Shown here in pieces: positions 1 through 8,088 of a DNA stretch of 64,000 nucleotides. Below the pieces are notes generated by a model. That model was not told the DNA's origin and made no database searches. It saw only the letters and a program-made list of their open reading frames with translations. The stretch is taken from assembly GCA_041650375.1 (NCBI GenBank), contig JBAZLH010000004.1, positions 43,188 through 107,187 of the forward strand. The letters are read 5' to 3'. The DNA is from UBA6220 sp041650375. Its GTDB lineage: Bacteria; Patescibacteriota; Minisyncoccia; Minisyncoccales; Minisyncoccaceae. How positions within the stretch are numbered: position 1 is the stretch's first letter; every line of letters begins with the position of its first letter. The position numbers and the translations under genes are program-made.

Positions 1-467
1 CCCATAACTTTTTCAATGGCTTGTTTGATTGTTTTTCTGAAAGGAGTTCTTTTTTCAATTTTTTGGGCAATGGACTGCGCTACCAATTCCGAGGATATCC
101 AAGGATTAGATACTTCTTTTATTTCCAATTTCAATTTTTTGCCAAGCTCGTTCAATTCTTTAAATCCAAGCTTATTTTTTTTGAATAATTCTTTTAACAA
201 CTCCAAGCGCAATTTTTCCACGCCTTCGCCGCCGCGGCCGATAATTATGCCGGGCCTGGACGAATGGATTACCGCGATGATTTTATTGCTATATCTTTCT
301 ATTTCAATCTTTTCCACGCTGCTCTCTTTTAATTTTCTTGTAAGAAAATCGCGGATAATAAAATCCTCCTTCAGAAAAACTCTGGGTTCTGATCCGTAAA
401 AACCGTGCGACAACCAGTCGGCGATTCCTCTTATTCTGAAAATTTTAGGATGGACTTTGTGGCTCAT
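1..467 (-). CDS. rpsC: 30S ribosomal protein uS3 (partial, 3' end outside window)
   Basis: Small-subunit protein uS3, which lies at the mRNA entry side of the 30S head. Only the first 155 codons are present; the rest runs off the left edge. The product begins MSHKVHP and carries the KH-type RNA-binding loop GIIIGRGGEG at about residues 73-82 with its following helix. The ATG at 467 is one base downstream of the rplV stop, so the pair should be co-translated. This is the last gene seen of the S10 cluster, in the canonical rplV-rpsC order. No anomaly is visible in the part present. Confidence 0.95.
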   Translation of the reverse strand, partial: MSHKVHPKIFRIRGIADWLSHGFYGSEPRVFLKEDFIIRDFLTRKLKESSVEKIEIERYSNKIIAVIHSSRPGIIIGRGGEGVEKLRLELLKELFKKNKLGFKELNELGKKLKLEIKEVSNPWISSELVAQSIAQKIEKRTPFRKTIKQAIEKVM

Positions 468-468
468 G

Positions 469-930
469 TTATTTTACTTTGTTTTTTGCTTCGCCCGCCG
501 TAGATTTGGCAGAGGAGGGTTTAGTTTTTATTTCTTTTGGTTCTTTTACTTTTTTTTCTTTTGTTTTTTCCGCAATCTTTTTGGCTTTCTTCGGCCCGCG
601 GACAGTATCCAGCACCAAGGTCACATGAGACGATCTTTTCATTATCCTGTCTCCCTTGCCTTTGGCTCTCGGCATTATCCTTTTCGCAATCGGGCCCTCG
701 TCTACAACAATCTTGCTGATAATCAATCCGTCTGTTCCGGTTTTTGAATTATTCTTAGCGTTCGCTATGGCTGAATTTAAAAGTTTTAAAATCGGGTCGG
801 CTCCTTTCTTTACGGCAAATCCCAAAATAACTTGAGCTTCATCAATTTTTTTGCCCCTAACCATATCAACCACCAATCTTAATTTTCGGGGCGATATTTT
901 TAAATGTCTTAATTTTACTTCAAAAGCCAT
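469..930 (-). CDS. rplV: 50S ribosomal protein uL22 with charged C-terminal tail
   Basis: Large-subunit protein uL22, whose beta-hairpin lines the peptide exit tunnel. The globular domain covers about residues 1-115, with the early motif ISPRKLRLVVDMVRGK and the hairpin motif PRAKGKGDRI at 88-97. Residues beyond about 115 form a Lys/Glu/Ala-rich tail, making the protein 153 aa against about 110 in Escherichia coli. Such low-complexity tails are common on CPR ribosomal proteins. It sits 13 bp after rpsS and 1 bp before rpsC in one operon on the minus strand. Confidence 0.95.
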   Translation of the reverse strand: MAFEVKLRHLKISPRKLRLVVDMVRGKKIDEAQVILGFAVKKGADPILKLLNSAIANAKNNSKTGTDGLIISKIVVDEGPIAKRIMPRAKGKGDRIMKRSSHVTLVLDTVRGPKKAKKIAEKTKEKKVKEPKEIKTKPSSAKSTAGEAKNKVK

Positions 931-943
931 AGTTTTTTGTTAT

Positions 944-1264
944 TTATTTTTTGGGAGCGGGTTTGGCGGGAGCCGCTTTAGGCGCGCCCTTTTCTTGGTC
1001 TTTCTGCATCTTTCCGCCGTGCCGCACGAATTTGGTTGTCGGAGAAAACTCTCCCAGTTTATGACCAACCATTTCTTCTGTCACTCTAACGGAAATAAAA
1101 TCTTTGCCGTTGTGCACGCCGAAAGTAAATCCAACCATTTCCGGAACAATCGTGGCAGCTCTTGACCATGTTTTAACCATGGGAGCGCTGTCGGCTTTCA
1201 ATCCAACTAATTTTCCCAATAGCCTTTCGTCAATATTCGGACCTTTTTTTAAACTTTTTGACAT
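944..1264 (-). CDS. rpsS: 30S ribosomal protein uS19
   Basis: Small-subunit protein uS19, which binds 16S rRNA in the 30S head together with uS13. The opening MSKSLKKGP, the central motif FTFGVHNGKDFISVRVTEEM and GHKLGEFSPTTKF are all typical of the family. The C-terminus continues about 15 residues past the usual end as a Lys/Ala/Pro-rich tail. The gene starts 6 bp after the rplB stop and is followed by rplV, as in other S10 operons. Confidence 0.96.
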   Translation of the reverse strand: MSKSLKKGPNIDERLLGKLVGLKADSAPMVKTWSRAATIVPEMVGFTFGVHNGKDFISVRVTEEMVGHKLGEFSPTTKFVRHGGKMQKDQEKGAPKAAPAKPAPKK

Positions 1265-1270
1265 ATTATA

Positions 1271-2089
1271 TTATTTTCTCTTTTTCTTAACTCTTCTTTG
1301 CACTATTAATTTGCTTGTCCATCTGTTTTTCCTTCTGGTCTTCACGCCCAAAGCATGTTTGCCCCAAGGTGTTTTCGGATAAGCCATACCGATTGGAGAT
1401 CCGCATTCACCACCACCGTGAGGATGGTCGCAAGGATTCATGGCAGTGCCTCTCACATGCGGCCTGATTCCTTTCATTCGGCTCTTACCGGCTTTCTCCC
1501 ACCTGATAAACCTGTATTCGGCATTACTTACCGAACCGACTGTGGCGAAACATTCTCCCGGAATTTTTCTAACTTCGGAAGAAGGCATTTTAATATTACA
1601 ATATCCGGACGCTTCGTCATAATTTAAAATAACGGCCGTCGCTCCGGCAGACCTTACTAATTTGGCGCCCAAGCCCGGTTCTAATTCTAAGTTGTATACA
1701 AACGTTCCTTCGGGAATATTTTTTAAGCGCATTCGGTTGCCCGGTTTGGCTTCCGCTTTTTCCGCGGCAATAACTTTGTCGCCTTGCTTCAATCCTTGCG
1801 GGGCGATAATGTATTTCTTTACGCCGTCTTCGTATTGCAATAAGGCGATAAAACCGGTTCGGTTCGGATCATATTCAATAGAAACAACTTCGGCCGGCAT
1901 ATCCAATTTGCTTTGCTTAAAATCAATCACTCGGTAAAGCTTTCTGGCTCCGCCGCCTTTTTGCCAAGAAGTAATTCGGCCGTTGCTGCCGCGCCCGCCG
2001 GTTCTCTTTATTCTAACCAAAAGAGACTTTTCCGGTTTCTTTTTCTTGGTCAAAACTTTTAAATTGTCCATTCGTTGCTTTTTAATCAT
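1271..2089 (-). CDS. rplB: 50S ribosomal protein uL2, shortened N-terminus
   Basis: Large-subunit protein uL2, needed for subunit joining and the peptidyl-transferase centre. The C-terminal signature RGTAMNPCDHPHGGGECG with the catalytic-centre His is intact. I place the start at ATG 2089 (272 aa), one base after the rplW stop; a TTG at 2101 would overlap rplW by 11 bp and is preceded directly by an in-frame stop. With either start the usual N-terminal KPTTPGRR-type segment is absent: the protein goes from MIKKQRMDN straight into LTKKKKPEKSLL. The gene is otherwise normal and lies between rplW and rpsS. Confidence 0.94.
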   Translation of the reverse strand: MIKKQRMDNLKVLTKKKKPEKSLLVRIKRTGGRGSNGRITSWQKGGGARKLYRVIDFKQSKLDMPAEVVSIEYDPNRTGFIALLQYEDGVKKYIIAPQGLKQGDKVIAAEKAEAKPGNRMRLKNIPEGTFVYNLELEPGLGAKLVRSAGATAVILNYDEASGYCNIKMPSSEVRKIPGECFATVGSVSNAEYRFIRWEKAGKSRMKGIRPHVRGTAMNPCDHPHGGGECGSPIGMAYPKTPWGKHALGVKTRRKNRWTSKLIVQRRVKKKRK

Positions 2090-2090
2090 G

Positions 2091-2498
2091 TTATTGAGCA
2101 ATTATGTCTATTTTTTGGCCCTTTTCCAATCTCACCATGGCCTTTTTGCAGCCATTCTTAAAACCCAAAATTCTGCCTCTTTGCACTCTCTTTCTGGGAA
2201 TGTTCACTATTTTAACGTCAACAACTTTAACATTGTATTCGCTTTCAATCGCCTTTTTGATTTCCGGCTTATTGGCCGTATCCATTACTTGGAAAACATA
2301 GAAATTATCGCCCATCAACATTGAAGATTTCTCCGTGACGTGCGGAAATTTTAATACTTTCCAAGTGTCTGTTTTTTTCGCAGCCGAAACTTTCGCTGCT
2401 TTCACCGGTTCTTTGGCTTTCGGTTCGGCTTTTACGCTCGCCTCGGGCTTTTCTTTCGCTTCCGTATTTTCTTTTTTTCCAAAAATATTAATTGCCAT
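2091..2498 (-). CDS. rplW: 50S ribosomal protein uL23 with N-terminal extension
   Basis: Large-subunit protein uL23, located at the tunnel exit where trigger factor and SRP dock. The L23 fold starts near residue 45 at WKVLKFPHVTEKS and runs to the end, including NKPEIKKAIESEYNVKVVDV and the basic loop NIPRKRVQRGR. The first 40-45 residues are a Lys/Ala/Pro/Glu-rich extension that is probably disordered. The gene starts 2 bp after rplD and its stop is one base from the chosen rplB start, so translational coupling is likely on both sides. Confidence 0.95.
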   Translation of the reverse strand: MAINIFGKKENTEAKEKPEASVKAEPKAKEPVKAAKVSAAKKTDTWKVLKFPHVTEKSSMLMGDNFYVFQVMDTANKPEIKKAIESEYNVKVVDVKIVNIPRKRVQRGRILGFKNGCKKAMVRLEKGQKIDIIAQ

Positions 2499-2500
2499 AT

Positions 2501-3160
2501 TTATTCCTTATCAGCTTTCTTAAATGTCTTTTTAATTTCTTCAATTCCTTTCTTACTGATAATCAAATATCGGTGCGATAACAAATCCAAACAATTCAAA
2601 TCCTTAGCTTGGATAGTCGCGACTCGCGGGATATTTCTCATTGCTAAAATTATATTCTTGTCCATTTTTTCCAAAGCGATTAAACAGCTTTCCCCGTAAA
2701 CCGAATTTTGGTTTAAAAATTCAATGGCTTTCTTGGTCTTGGCTTCGGTAATGGAAATTTCATCAGACACAATCAAATAACCGTCATTAGCCTTGGACGA
2801 CAAAACCATCATCAAAGCTTTCCTTTTCATTTTTTGCGGAATTGTTTTGCTTAAAATTTTATCGTTTCTGGGGCCAAGCGCCACGCCACCGCCAATCCAT
2901 AAAGGCGAACGGATAGAACCGTGCCTGGCTCGGCCGGTGCCTTTTTGTTTCCATGGCTTAATGCCTCCGCCGGAAACATCCGCCCTGTTTTTGGTATGCG
3001 CGATATTTTGCCTGCGGTTTGCCAATTGCGAAGTGATAATTTGATGCACCAAGTTCGCGTTCATAGGCACTCCGAAAATCGCCTTGGGTAAATCAGCCGC
3101 AACGGTTTTGCTTGTTCCTTTCACTATCGTATTCTCTTTGGTTAAAGCTGTTTTTTTCAT
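2501..3160 (-). CDS. rplD: 50S ribosomal protein uL4
   Basis: Large-subunit protein uL4, whose long loop reaches the exit tunnel. Residues about 45-95 give that loop: HQIITSQLANRRQNIAHTKN, then RADVSGGGIKPWKQKGTGRA with the Arg/Gly-rich motif conserved in the family. At 219 aa it has the normal length. It lies 4 bp after rplC and 2 bp before rplW. In Escherichia coli L4 represses its own operon by acting on the leader; the terminator-like hairpin upstream of rplC is a possible, untested counterpart here. Confidence 0.96.
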   Translation of the reverse strand: MKKTALTKENTIVKGTSKTVAADLPKAIFGVPMNANLVHQIITSQLANRRQNIAHTKNRADVSGGGIKPWKQKGTGRARHGSIRSPLWIGGGVALGPRNDKILSKTIPQKMKRKALMMVLSSKANDGYLIVSDEISITEAKTKKAIEFLNQNSVYGESCLIALEKMDKNIILAMRNIPRVATIQAKDLNCLDLLSHRYLIISKKGIEEIKKTFKKADKE

Positions 3161-3164
3161 AAAT

Positions 3165-3758
3165 CTATTTTACGCTTCTAATTTCCAAAAGCGTGCCTCT
3201 CCTTCCGGGAATCGCTCCTTTTAAAGCAATGATTTTATTTTGCTTATCAATTCCAACCACTTCCACGTTTTTAACCGTTACTCTTTCGCTTCCCATTCGG
3301 CCGGGCATTCGTTTTCCTTTTAAAACTCGGCAAGGAGTTGAACAACCGGTGGAACCGATAGTCCTGTGTTCGTGCTTGTTGCCGTGGGACGCGGTCAATT
3401 TTCCGCTAAATCCGTGCCTCTTCACGCCGCCCTGAAATCCTTTTCCTTTGGAAATGCCGGCAACCCTTACCCTCTCTCCCAAATCAAAAATTGAATTCTG
3501 GATTATGTCTCCAACTTTGTAAGCGGAAATTTCCGTCCTGAATTCTTTTACAAACCTGAACGGGGTTCCGGTTTTTTTGATTTTTCTCTCGGCTAAATTT
3601 TCAAAACCAACTTTAATAGCTTCGTATCCGTCTTTTTCTTTTGTTTTTACCTGCAAAACATTGCAATCTCCGGCCATTACCAAAGTCACGGGAATGACAT
3701 TTCCGTTCGCGTCAAATACTTGCGCCATTTCAATTTTTTTTCCTAAAATGCATTTCAT
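3165..3758 (-). CDS. rplC: 50S ribosomal protein uL3
   Basis: Large-subunit protein uL3, an early assembly protein next to the peptidyl-transferase centre. The family signature GISKGKGFQGGVKRHGFSG is complete, as is the later RRGTLLEIR end. I use ATG 3758 (197 aa, MKCILGKKIEMAQVF) because it matches the conserved N-terminus; a start further up at 3791 adds 11 unrelated residues and falls inside the intergenic hairpin. An intrinsic terminator lies immediately upstream, separating this gene from rpsJ. It is followed by rplD after 6 bp. Confidence 0.95.
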   Translation of the reverse strand: MKCILGKKIEMAQVFDANGNVIPVTLVMAGDCNVLQVKTKEKDGYEAIKVGFENLAERKIKKTGTPFRFVKEFRTEISAYKVGDIIQNSIFDLGERVRVAGISKGKGFQGGVKRHGFSGKLTASHGNKHEHRTIGSTGCSTPCRVLKGKRMPGRMGSERVTVKNVEVVGIDKQNKIIALKGAIPGRRGTLLEIRSVK

Positions 3759-3776
3759 GGTAATTTTGCTTGGTAA

Positions 3777-3800
3777 TAAAAAACTGGGCACCAGCCCAGT
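3777..3800 (-). terminator. Intrinsic terminator or attenuator between rpsJ and rplC
   Basis: Read on the minus strand, ACTGGGC and GCCCAGT pair across a TGGT loop and are followed at once by a run of six T. This is a textbook Rho-independent terminator, yet it lies in the middle of the S10 cluster, 74 bp after the rpsJ stop and about 18 bp before the rplC ATG. It would either end the tuf-rpsJ transcript or act as an attenuator for the L3-L4-L23-L2 part of the operon. Confidence 0.7.
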
Positions 3801-3873
3801 AAGCTAGTTAACAGTTATTAAATTTGGTTTAAATTTGTAAAATCGTATATCGTCTTATTTATTGGTTTCTTTT

Positions 3874-4218
3874 TTACAGTATGCTTTTAATCTCAGTATC
3901 AACTCCGGCCGGCAATGTCAGTGATTTTAAAGACTCAACCACTTTTGAATTCGGATTCAAGATATCAATAATCCTTTTATGAATCCTCATTTCAAATTGC
4001 TCGCGCGCGCTTTTGTGCACAAAGGTGGAGCGGTTAACCGTAAACTTGCTTATTTCTATCGGCAAGGGTATGGGACCGGCAACTTTTACGCCATTGCGCA
4101 AAGCCATATCAATAATTTGCTGGGCGCTCTTATCAATAACCTTGTGGTCGTAAGCTCGCAACTTTATTCTCAATCGCGGCGTCTTCTCCTTATTTTCTGT
4201 TTTTTTCACTGTTGCCAT
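3874..4218 (-). CDS. rpsJ: 30S ribosomal protein uS10
   Basis: Small-subunit protein uS10 (NusE), also a transcription antitermination factor. It contains the family sequence LRAYDHKVIDKSAQQIIDMA and the PLPIEISKFTVNRSTFVHK loop. The first 14 residues (MATVKKTENKEKTP) are a short basic extension. It follows tuf by 7 bp, which is the common tuf-rpsJ linkage, and it is the last gene before a terminator-like hairpin. Confidence 0.96.
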   Translation of the reverse strand: MATVKKTENKEKTPRLRIKLRAYDHKVIDKSAQQIIDMALRNGVKVAGPIPLPIEISKFTVNRSTFVHKSAREQFEMRIHKRIIDILNPNSKVVESLKSLTLPAGVDTEIKSIL

Positions 4219-4225
4219 CTGAGTT

Positions 4226-5422
4226 CTATTTTATAATTTTAGTGATAGTTCCGGCGCCAACTGTTTTGCCTCCTTCACGGATGGCAAAGCCAAACTTTTC
4301 TTCCATAGCCACGGGCACGATTAATTTTACCGTTACGTCAACCGTGTCTCCGGGCATAACCATTTCGGTTCCGGCAGCCAAAGTAACATCACCGGTAACA
4401 TCCGCTGTCCTGACAAAGAATTGCGGTTTGTATCCGCTGAAAAACGGCGTGTGCCTGCCACCTTCGTCTTTTGACAAAACATAAATCTTGGCTTCAAATT
4501 CAGTGTGAGGAGTAATTGTTCCAGGTTTGGATAAAACTTGGCCCCTTTCAATGTCTTCTTTTTTCAATCCCCTTAAAAGGATTCCAACATTGTCTCCGGC
4601 TTGTCCTCGGGTTAATGATTTGTTAAACATTTCCACTGATACAGCTGTTGATTTGGCGGTTGGCCTAATGCCCACGATTTCAACTTCTTCGTTGGAGTTG
4701 ATAACGCCTCTTTCAATTCTGCCGGTCGCAACTGTTCCACGGCCTTCGATTGAAAACACATCTTCAATAGCCATTAAGAACGGCTTTTCTGTGTCTCTAA
4801 CCGGTTCAGGGATATAGTTGTCCAATTGTTCGGTTAATTCAATAACTTTTTGGGCCCACGGGTCGTCCAAGCTGGTGGCTTCCAAAGCTTTCAAAGCGGA
4901 ACCTCGAATTACCGGTAAAGTGTCTCCCGGGAATTCATATTTTTTCAAAAGGTCTCTAACTTCGCCTTCAACCAAGTCAATCATTTCCGGGTCGTCAACC
5001 ATATCGCATTTATTCAAGAAAACAACGATAGAAGGCAAACCGACTTGTTTAGCCAACAAGATGTGTTCTCGTGTCTGAGGCATAGGGCCGTCAGTCGCGG
5101 CAACAACCAAAATAGCTCCGTCCATCTGAGCAGCGCCGGTAATCATATTTTTAATGTAGTCGGCGTGGCCCGGGCAATCAATGTGGGCGTAGTGCCTCTT
5201 GTCGGTTTCGTATTCCAAGTGAGCGATGTTAATGGTAACACCTCTGGCTTTTTCTTCCGGAGCGGAGTCAATCTGATCCACTGATTTAGCCTTAATATTG
5301 CTGCCGCCTTTTAAAGACAAGCAATGCAAAATCGCGGCGCTTAATGTTGTTTTGCCGTGGTCAACGTGACCGATCGTACCTACGTTGAGGTGCGGTTTTG
5401 TTCTTTCAAAAACTTCTGCCAT
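4226..5422 (-). CDS. tuf: Translation elongation factor Tu
   Basis: GTPase that delivers aminoacyl-tRNA to the ribosome. All G motifs are present: GHVDHGKT at residues 18-25, the switch region around ARGVTINIAH, DCPGHADY, and NKCD. Domains II and III follow, ending in the usual VGAGTITKIIK. At 398 aa the length is normal. It has its own promoter (5534-5561) and a leader of about 105 nt that holds two hairpins, and it is co-transcribed with rpsJ 7 bp downstream. Confidence 0.98.
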   Translation of the reverse strand: MAEVFERTKPHLNVGTIGHVDHGKTTLSAAILHCLSLKGGSNIKAKSVDQIDSAPEEKARGVTINIAHLEYETDKRHYAHIDCPGHADYIKNMITGAAQMDGAILVVAATDGPMPQTREHILLAKQVGLPSIVVFLNKCDMVDDPEMIDLVEGEVRDLLKKYEFPGDTLPVIRGSALKALEATSLDDPWAQKVIELTEQLDNYIPEPVRDTEKPFLMAIEDVFSIEGRGTVATGRIERGVINSNEEVEIVGIRPTAKSTAVSVEMFNKSLTRGQAGDNVGILLRGLKKEDIERGQVLSKPGTITPHTEFEAKIYVLSKDEGGRHTPFFSGYKPQFFVRTADVTGDVTLAAGTEMVMPGDTVDVTVKLIVPVAMEEKFGFAIREGGKTVGAGTITKIIK

Positions 5423-5527
5423 AATTTTATTTTATTTATTTTTTATTTATTATATTATCCGCTTTTCCGTAAATAACGGATGAGCGAGGTCGTTATTTTT
5501 AAAACAAATAACGCCGTTAAGATTAAC
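5423..5527 (-). other. tuf 5' leader with two hairpins
   Basis: This is the predicted leader between the tuf promoter and the tuf ATG. On the plus-strand numbering, CGTTATTT (5491-5498) pairs with AAATAACG (5506-5513). CCGT (5467-5470) pairs with ACGG (5476-5479) inside an outer ATCCG/CGGAT pairing (5458-5462 with 5477-5481). No T-run follows, so neither is a terminator. The stretch nearest the ATG is almost pure A/T. Confidence 0.4.
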
Positions 5528-5533
5528 AAATCT

Positions 5534-5561
5534 ATTTTAACTAAATTTGGGAAAAAGTCAA
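5534..5561 (-). promoter_or_regulatory. Sigma-70-type promoter for tuf-rpsJ
   Basis: On the minus strand TTGACT (5561-5556) and TAAAAT (5539-5534) are separated by 16 bp. The predicted start of transcription is near 5527. The site lies between the 78-codon ORF and tuf, so tuf can be expressed independently of the rpsL-rpsG-fusA transcript. Confidence 0.6.
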
Positions 5562-5635
5562 TGTTTAAGCCTTATTTTAACCTCTTTTCCTTTATTCTAC
5601 GGGGCTCCACTAATTCAATGGCTCAAAATAACAGG

Positions 5636-5872
5636 CTAAAACGGCAAATCGTCTATCTTCAATCCCTCGTCTTCCAGGGTATTTTCAACTCGTTCGGCCT
5701 TGATTTCTTCGCGTTGCCTTTGGGGCAAAATCGGTTCTCGGGTAACCCTATTTTCCTTTAAGGCTTTATATTCCGCGTAGTCCATTATAACCAACGTCGG
5801 GCCTTGGTCGCCGGTAACGATAATCTTGGCTTTATCCTCCTTTATTAATTTTTTGATTTCATTAATGTCCAT
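5636..5872 (-). CDS. Small conserved protein between fusA and tuf, Phd/YefM-like sequence
   Basis: Product of 78 aa with no certain assignment. ATG 5872 is chosen because AAAGGAG lies 5 nt upstream, inside the end of fusA; an earlier start at 5893 would overlap fusA. Residues about 16-38 (AKIIVTGDQGPTLVIMDYAE) resemble the strand-strand-helix of Phd/YefM-type antitoxins, in which a phrase like 'VVITRNGKPVAVLMSYEEY' occurs. The rest is charged and probably helical. No toxin gene is next to it. Its position between fusA and tuf suggests a role linked to translation, or simply co-expression. The antitoxin reading is weak. Confidence 0.6.
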   Translation of the reverse strand: MDINEIKKLIKEDKAKIIVTGDQGPTLVIMDYAEYKALKENRVTREPILPQRQREEIKAERVENTLEDEGLKIDDLPF

Positions 5873-5873
5873 A

Positions 5874-7988
5874 TTAGCTCCTTTTACCCTCAACTATTTC
5901 TTGGGCAATATTATTAGGCACTTTTTCGTAATGGCTGAATTCCATTGTTGATGTTCCGCGGCCTTCGGTTAACGACCTTAAGTTGGTCACGTATCCGAAC
6001 ATCTCAGACAAAGGCACTTTCACGTAAATAACTTTCAAGCCCGTTCGGTCAGTGGTTTCTTCTATTTGCCCGCGCCTGGCCGACAAATCACCGATTACGT
6101 CGCCCAAATAATTAGCGGGAACTACAACTTCAACTTTCATTATCGGTTCCAATAAATGCGCTCCGGCTTTTTTAACCGCGTCTTGCAAAGCCATTGAGGC
6201 CGCGATTTTAAAAGCGATTTCGGAAGAGTCAACTTCATGGAACGAACCGTCATATAATGCCACTGTCATATCAACCATCGGATAGCCGGCGATAACACCT
6301 TTGTCCATGGCCTCTTTAACACCTTTTTCCACGGCCGGTATATATTCTCGCGGAATTGAACCTCCTTTGATTTCATCTTTGAATTCAAATCCTTCTCCCC
6401 TGTTCTTGGGCTCAACTCTCAATTTTACGTGGCCATACTGGCCGCGGCCGCCGGATTGCTTAATGTATTTCGCTTCCGCCTCGGCGTTTCTGTCAATTGT
6501 TTCTTTGTAAGAAACCTGCGGTTTGCCCACGGTTGTTTCCACGTTAAATTCCCTTTTCAGCCTATCCACGATAATATCCAAATGCAATTCTCCCATGCCG
6601 GATAAAATCGTCTCACCTGTTTCCGGATTGGTTTCCATTCTAAAGGTCGGGTCTTCATCCCTTAATTTTTTCAAGGAAGCCCCCATTTTTTCCTGGTCGG
6701 CTTTCAATTTCGGCTCAACTTTAATATTGATAACCGGTTCCGGGAATACTATTTTTTCCAAAATAATCTGTTGCCCTTTTTCTTCGCAAAGAGTATGTCC
6801 GGTAGTGGTATTTTTCATTCCAACCACGGCCACGATATCGCCGGTATAAACGTCTTCCACTTCTTCCCGTTCATTCGCGTGCATTCGCAAAATTCGCCCG
6901 ATTCTTTCTTTGTCACCGGTAATCGTATTGATTAAATATCCGCCCTTTTTGAACTGGCCGGAATAAGCCCTTAAATAAGTTAAAGTTCCCACAAACGGGT
7001 CGGTTGCCACTTTAAACGCCAAAGCGCAAAAAGGTTCATTGTCATCCGCGTGCCTTTCAATCTTAATATTCTCGTCGTTCGGGTCCAATCCCACTACCGG
7101 CGGAACATCCAACGGGCTGGGCAAATAATAAATCACTCCGTCCAAAACCAATTGCACGCCCTTGTTTTTCAGCGAGCTTCCGCAAAAAACCGGCACCAAT
7201 CGGCAAGCGATGGTGGCTTTTCTTAAAACCGCTTTCAATTCATCAATCGTAATTTCTTTGCCTTCCAAATATTTTTCCATCAAAGCCTCGTCTTCGGAAA
7301 CGATTTTTTCAACCATCTTGCTTCTCCATTCTTCGGCCTTGGCTTTTAATTCTTCGGGTATGTCTTTTTTAATCACGTCTTTGCCCATTTCCCCTTCAAA
7401 ATTAACAAACTTCATTTCCATCAAATCAATCACTGATTCAAAATTTGCTTCTTCGCCAACAGCCAATTGAAGGGCAACCGCGTTAGGCGTTAATTTGTCC
7501 CAGATTGATTGCAAACTTTTTTCAAACGAAGCTCCCAATCGGTCCAATTTATTGATAAAACAAATTCGCGGAACATTATATTTGTCCGCCTGCCTCCAAA
7601 CAGTTTCGGACTGGGCTTCCACGCCCGCGACACCGTCAAACACAACCACGGCTCCGTCCAAAACCCTTAAACTTCTCTGCACTTCGGCGGTAAAATCAAT
7701 GTGACCCGGAGTGTCAATCAAGTTTATCCTGTATTCATTAGTCCTGTCTTTTTTCAAATAATCTCCCGGCACCCAAAAACAAGTGGTGGCCGCGGAAGTA
7801 ATGGTAATGCCCCTTTCCCTTTCTTGTTCCATCCAATCCATGGTGGCGGCTCCTTCGTGCACTTCACCGATTTTATGGGAAACTCCGGTATAATACAAAA
7901 CACGCTCACTGGTCGTGGTTTTACCAGCGTCAATGTGGGCGATAATGCCGATATTCCTATATTTTCCTATTTCGTATTGTCGAGGCAT
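5874..7988 (-). CDS. fusA: Translation elongation factor G
   Basis: GTPase that drives translocation on the ribosome. The G1 loop is AHIDAGKTTTSERVLYYTG near residue 19, followed by DTPGHIDF and NKLDR. Domains II-V are present, including the domain IV region RGQYGHVKLRVEP. At 704 aa it has full EF-G length. It follows rpsG by about 100 bp containing a 12-bp AT-rich hairpin. Its stop lies one base from the next start, and the Shine-Dalgarno sequence of the next gene is embedded in its last codons. Confidence 0.98.
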   Translation of the reverse strand: MPRQYEIGKYRNIGIIAHIDAGKTTTSERVLYYTGVSHKIGEVHEGAATMDWMEQERERGITITSAATTCFWVPGDYLKKDRTNEYRINLIDTPGHIDFTAEVQRSLRVLDGAVVVFDGVAGVEAQSETVWRQADKYNVPRICFINKLDRLGASFEKSLQSIWDKLTPNAVALQLAVGEEANFESVIDLMEMKFVNFEGEMGKDVIKKDIPEELKAKAEEWRSKMVEKIVSEDEALMEKYLEGKEITIDELKAVLRKATIACRLVPVFCGSSLKNKGVQLVLDGVIYYLPSPLDVPPVVGLDPNDENIKIERHADDNEPFCALAFKVATDPFVGTLTYLRAYSGQFKKGGYLINTITGDKERIGRILRMHANEREEVEDVYTGDIVAVVGMKNTTTGHTLCEEKGQQIILEKIVFPEPVINIKVEPKLKADQEKMGASLKKLRDEDPTFRMETNPETGETILSGMGELHLDIIVDRLKREFNVETTVGKPQVSYKETIDRNAEAEAKYIKQSGGRGQYGHVKLRVEPKNRGEGFEFKDEIKGGSIPREYIPAVEKGVKEAMDKGVIAGYPMVDMTVALYDGSFHEVDSSEIAFKIAASMALQDAVKKAGAHLLEPIMKVEVVVPANYLGDVIGDLSARRGQIEETTDRTGLKVIYVKVPLSEMFGYVTNLRSLTEGRGTSTMEFSHYEKVPNNIAQEIVEGKRS

Positions 7989-8051
7989 ACAATTTTCTTT
8001 ATCCGCGGCTTGATGCGGCTATTTATTTTTCTTAATTAATTTCGCGATAAT

Positions 8052-8079
8052 AAAACCTATTTTAACAAAAATAGGTTTT
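8052..8079 (-). other. Perfect hairpin between rpsG and fusA
   Basis: AAAACCTATTTT and AAAATAGGTTTT form a perfect 12-bp stem with an AACA loop (plus-strand reading). There is no clean T-run after it on the minus strand, so it is more likely a processing or mRNA-stability element, or a partial attenuator between rpsG and fusA. Confidence 0.5.
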
Positions 8080-8088
8080 AAGCTAAAA

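Noticed and set aside
8052..8079. Strong terminator between rpsG and fusA
   Set aside because: The stem is AT-rich and lacks a T-run on the transcribed strand; listed only as a hairpin.
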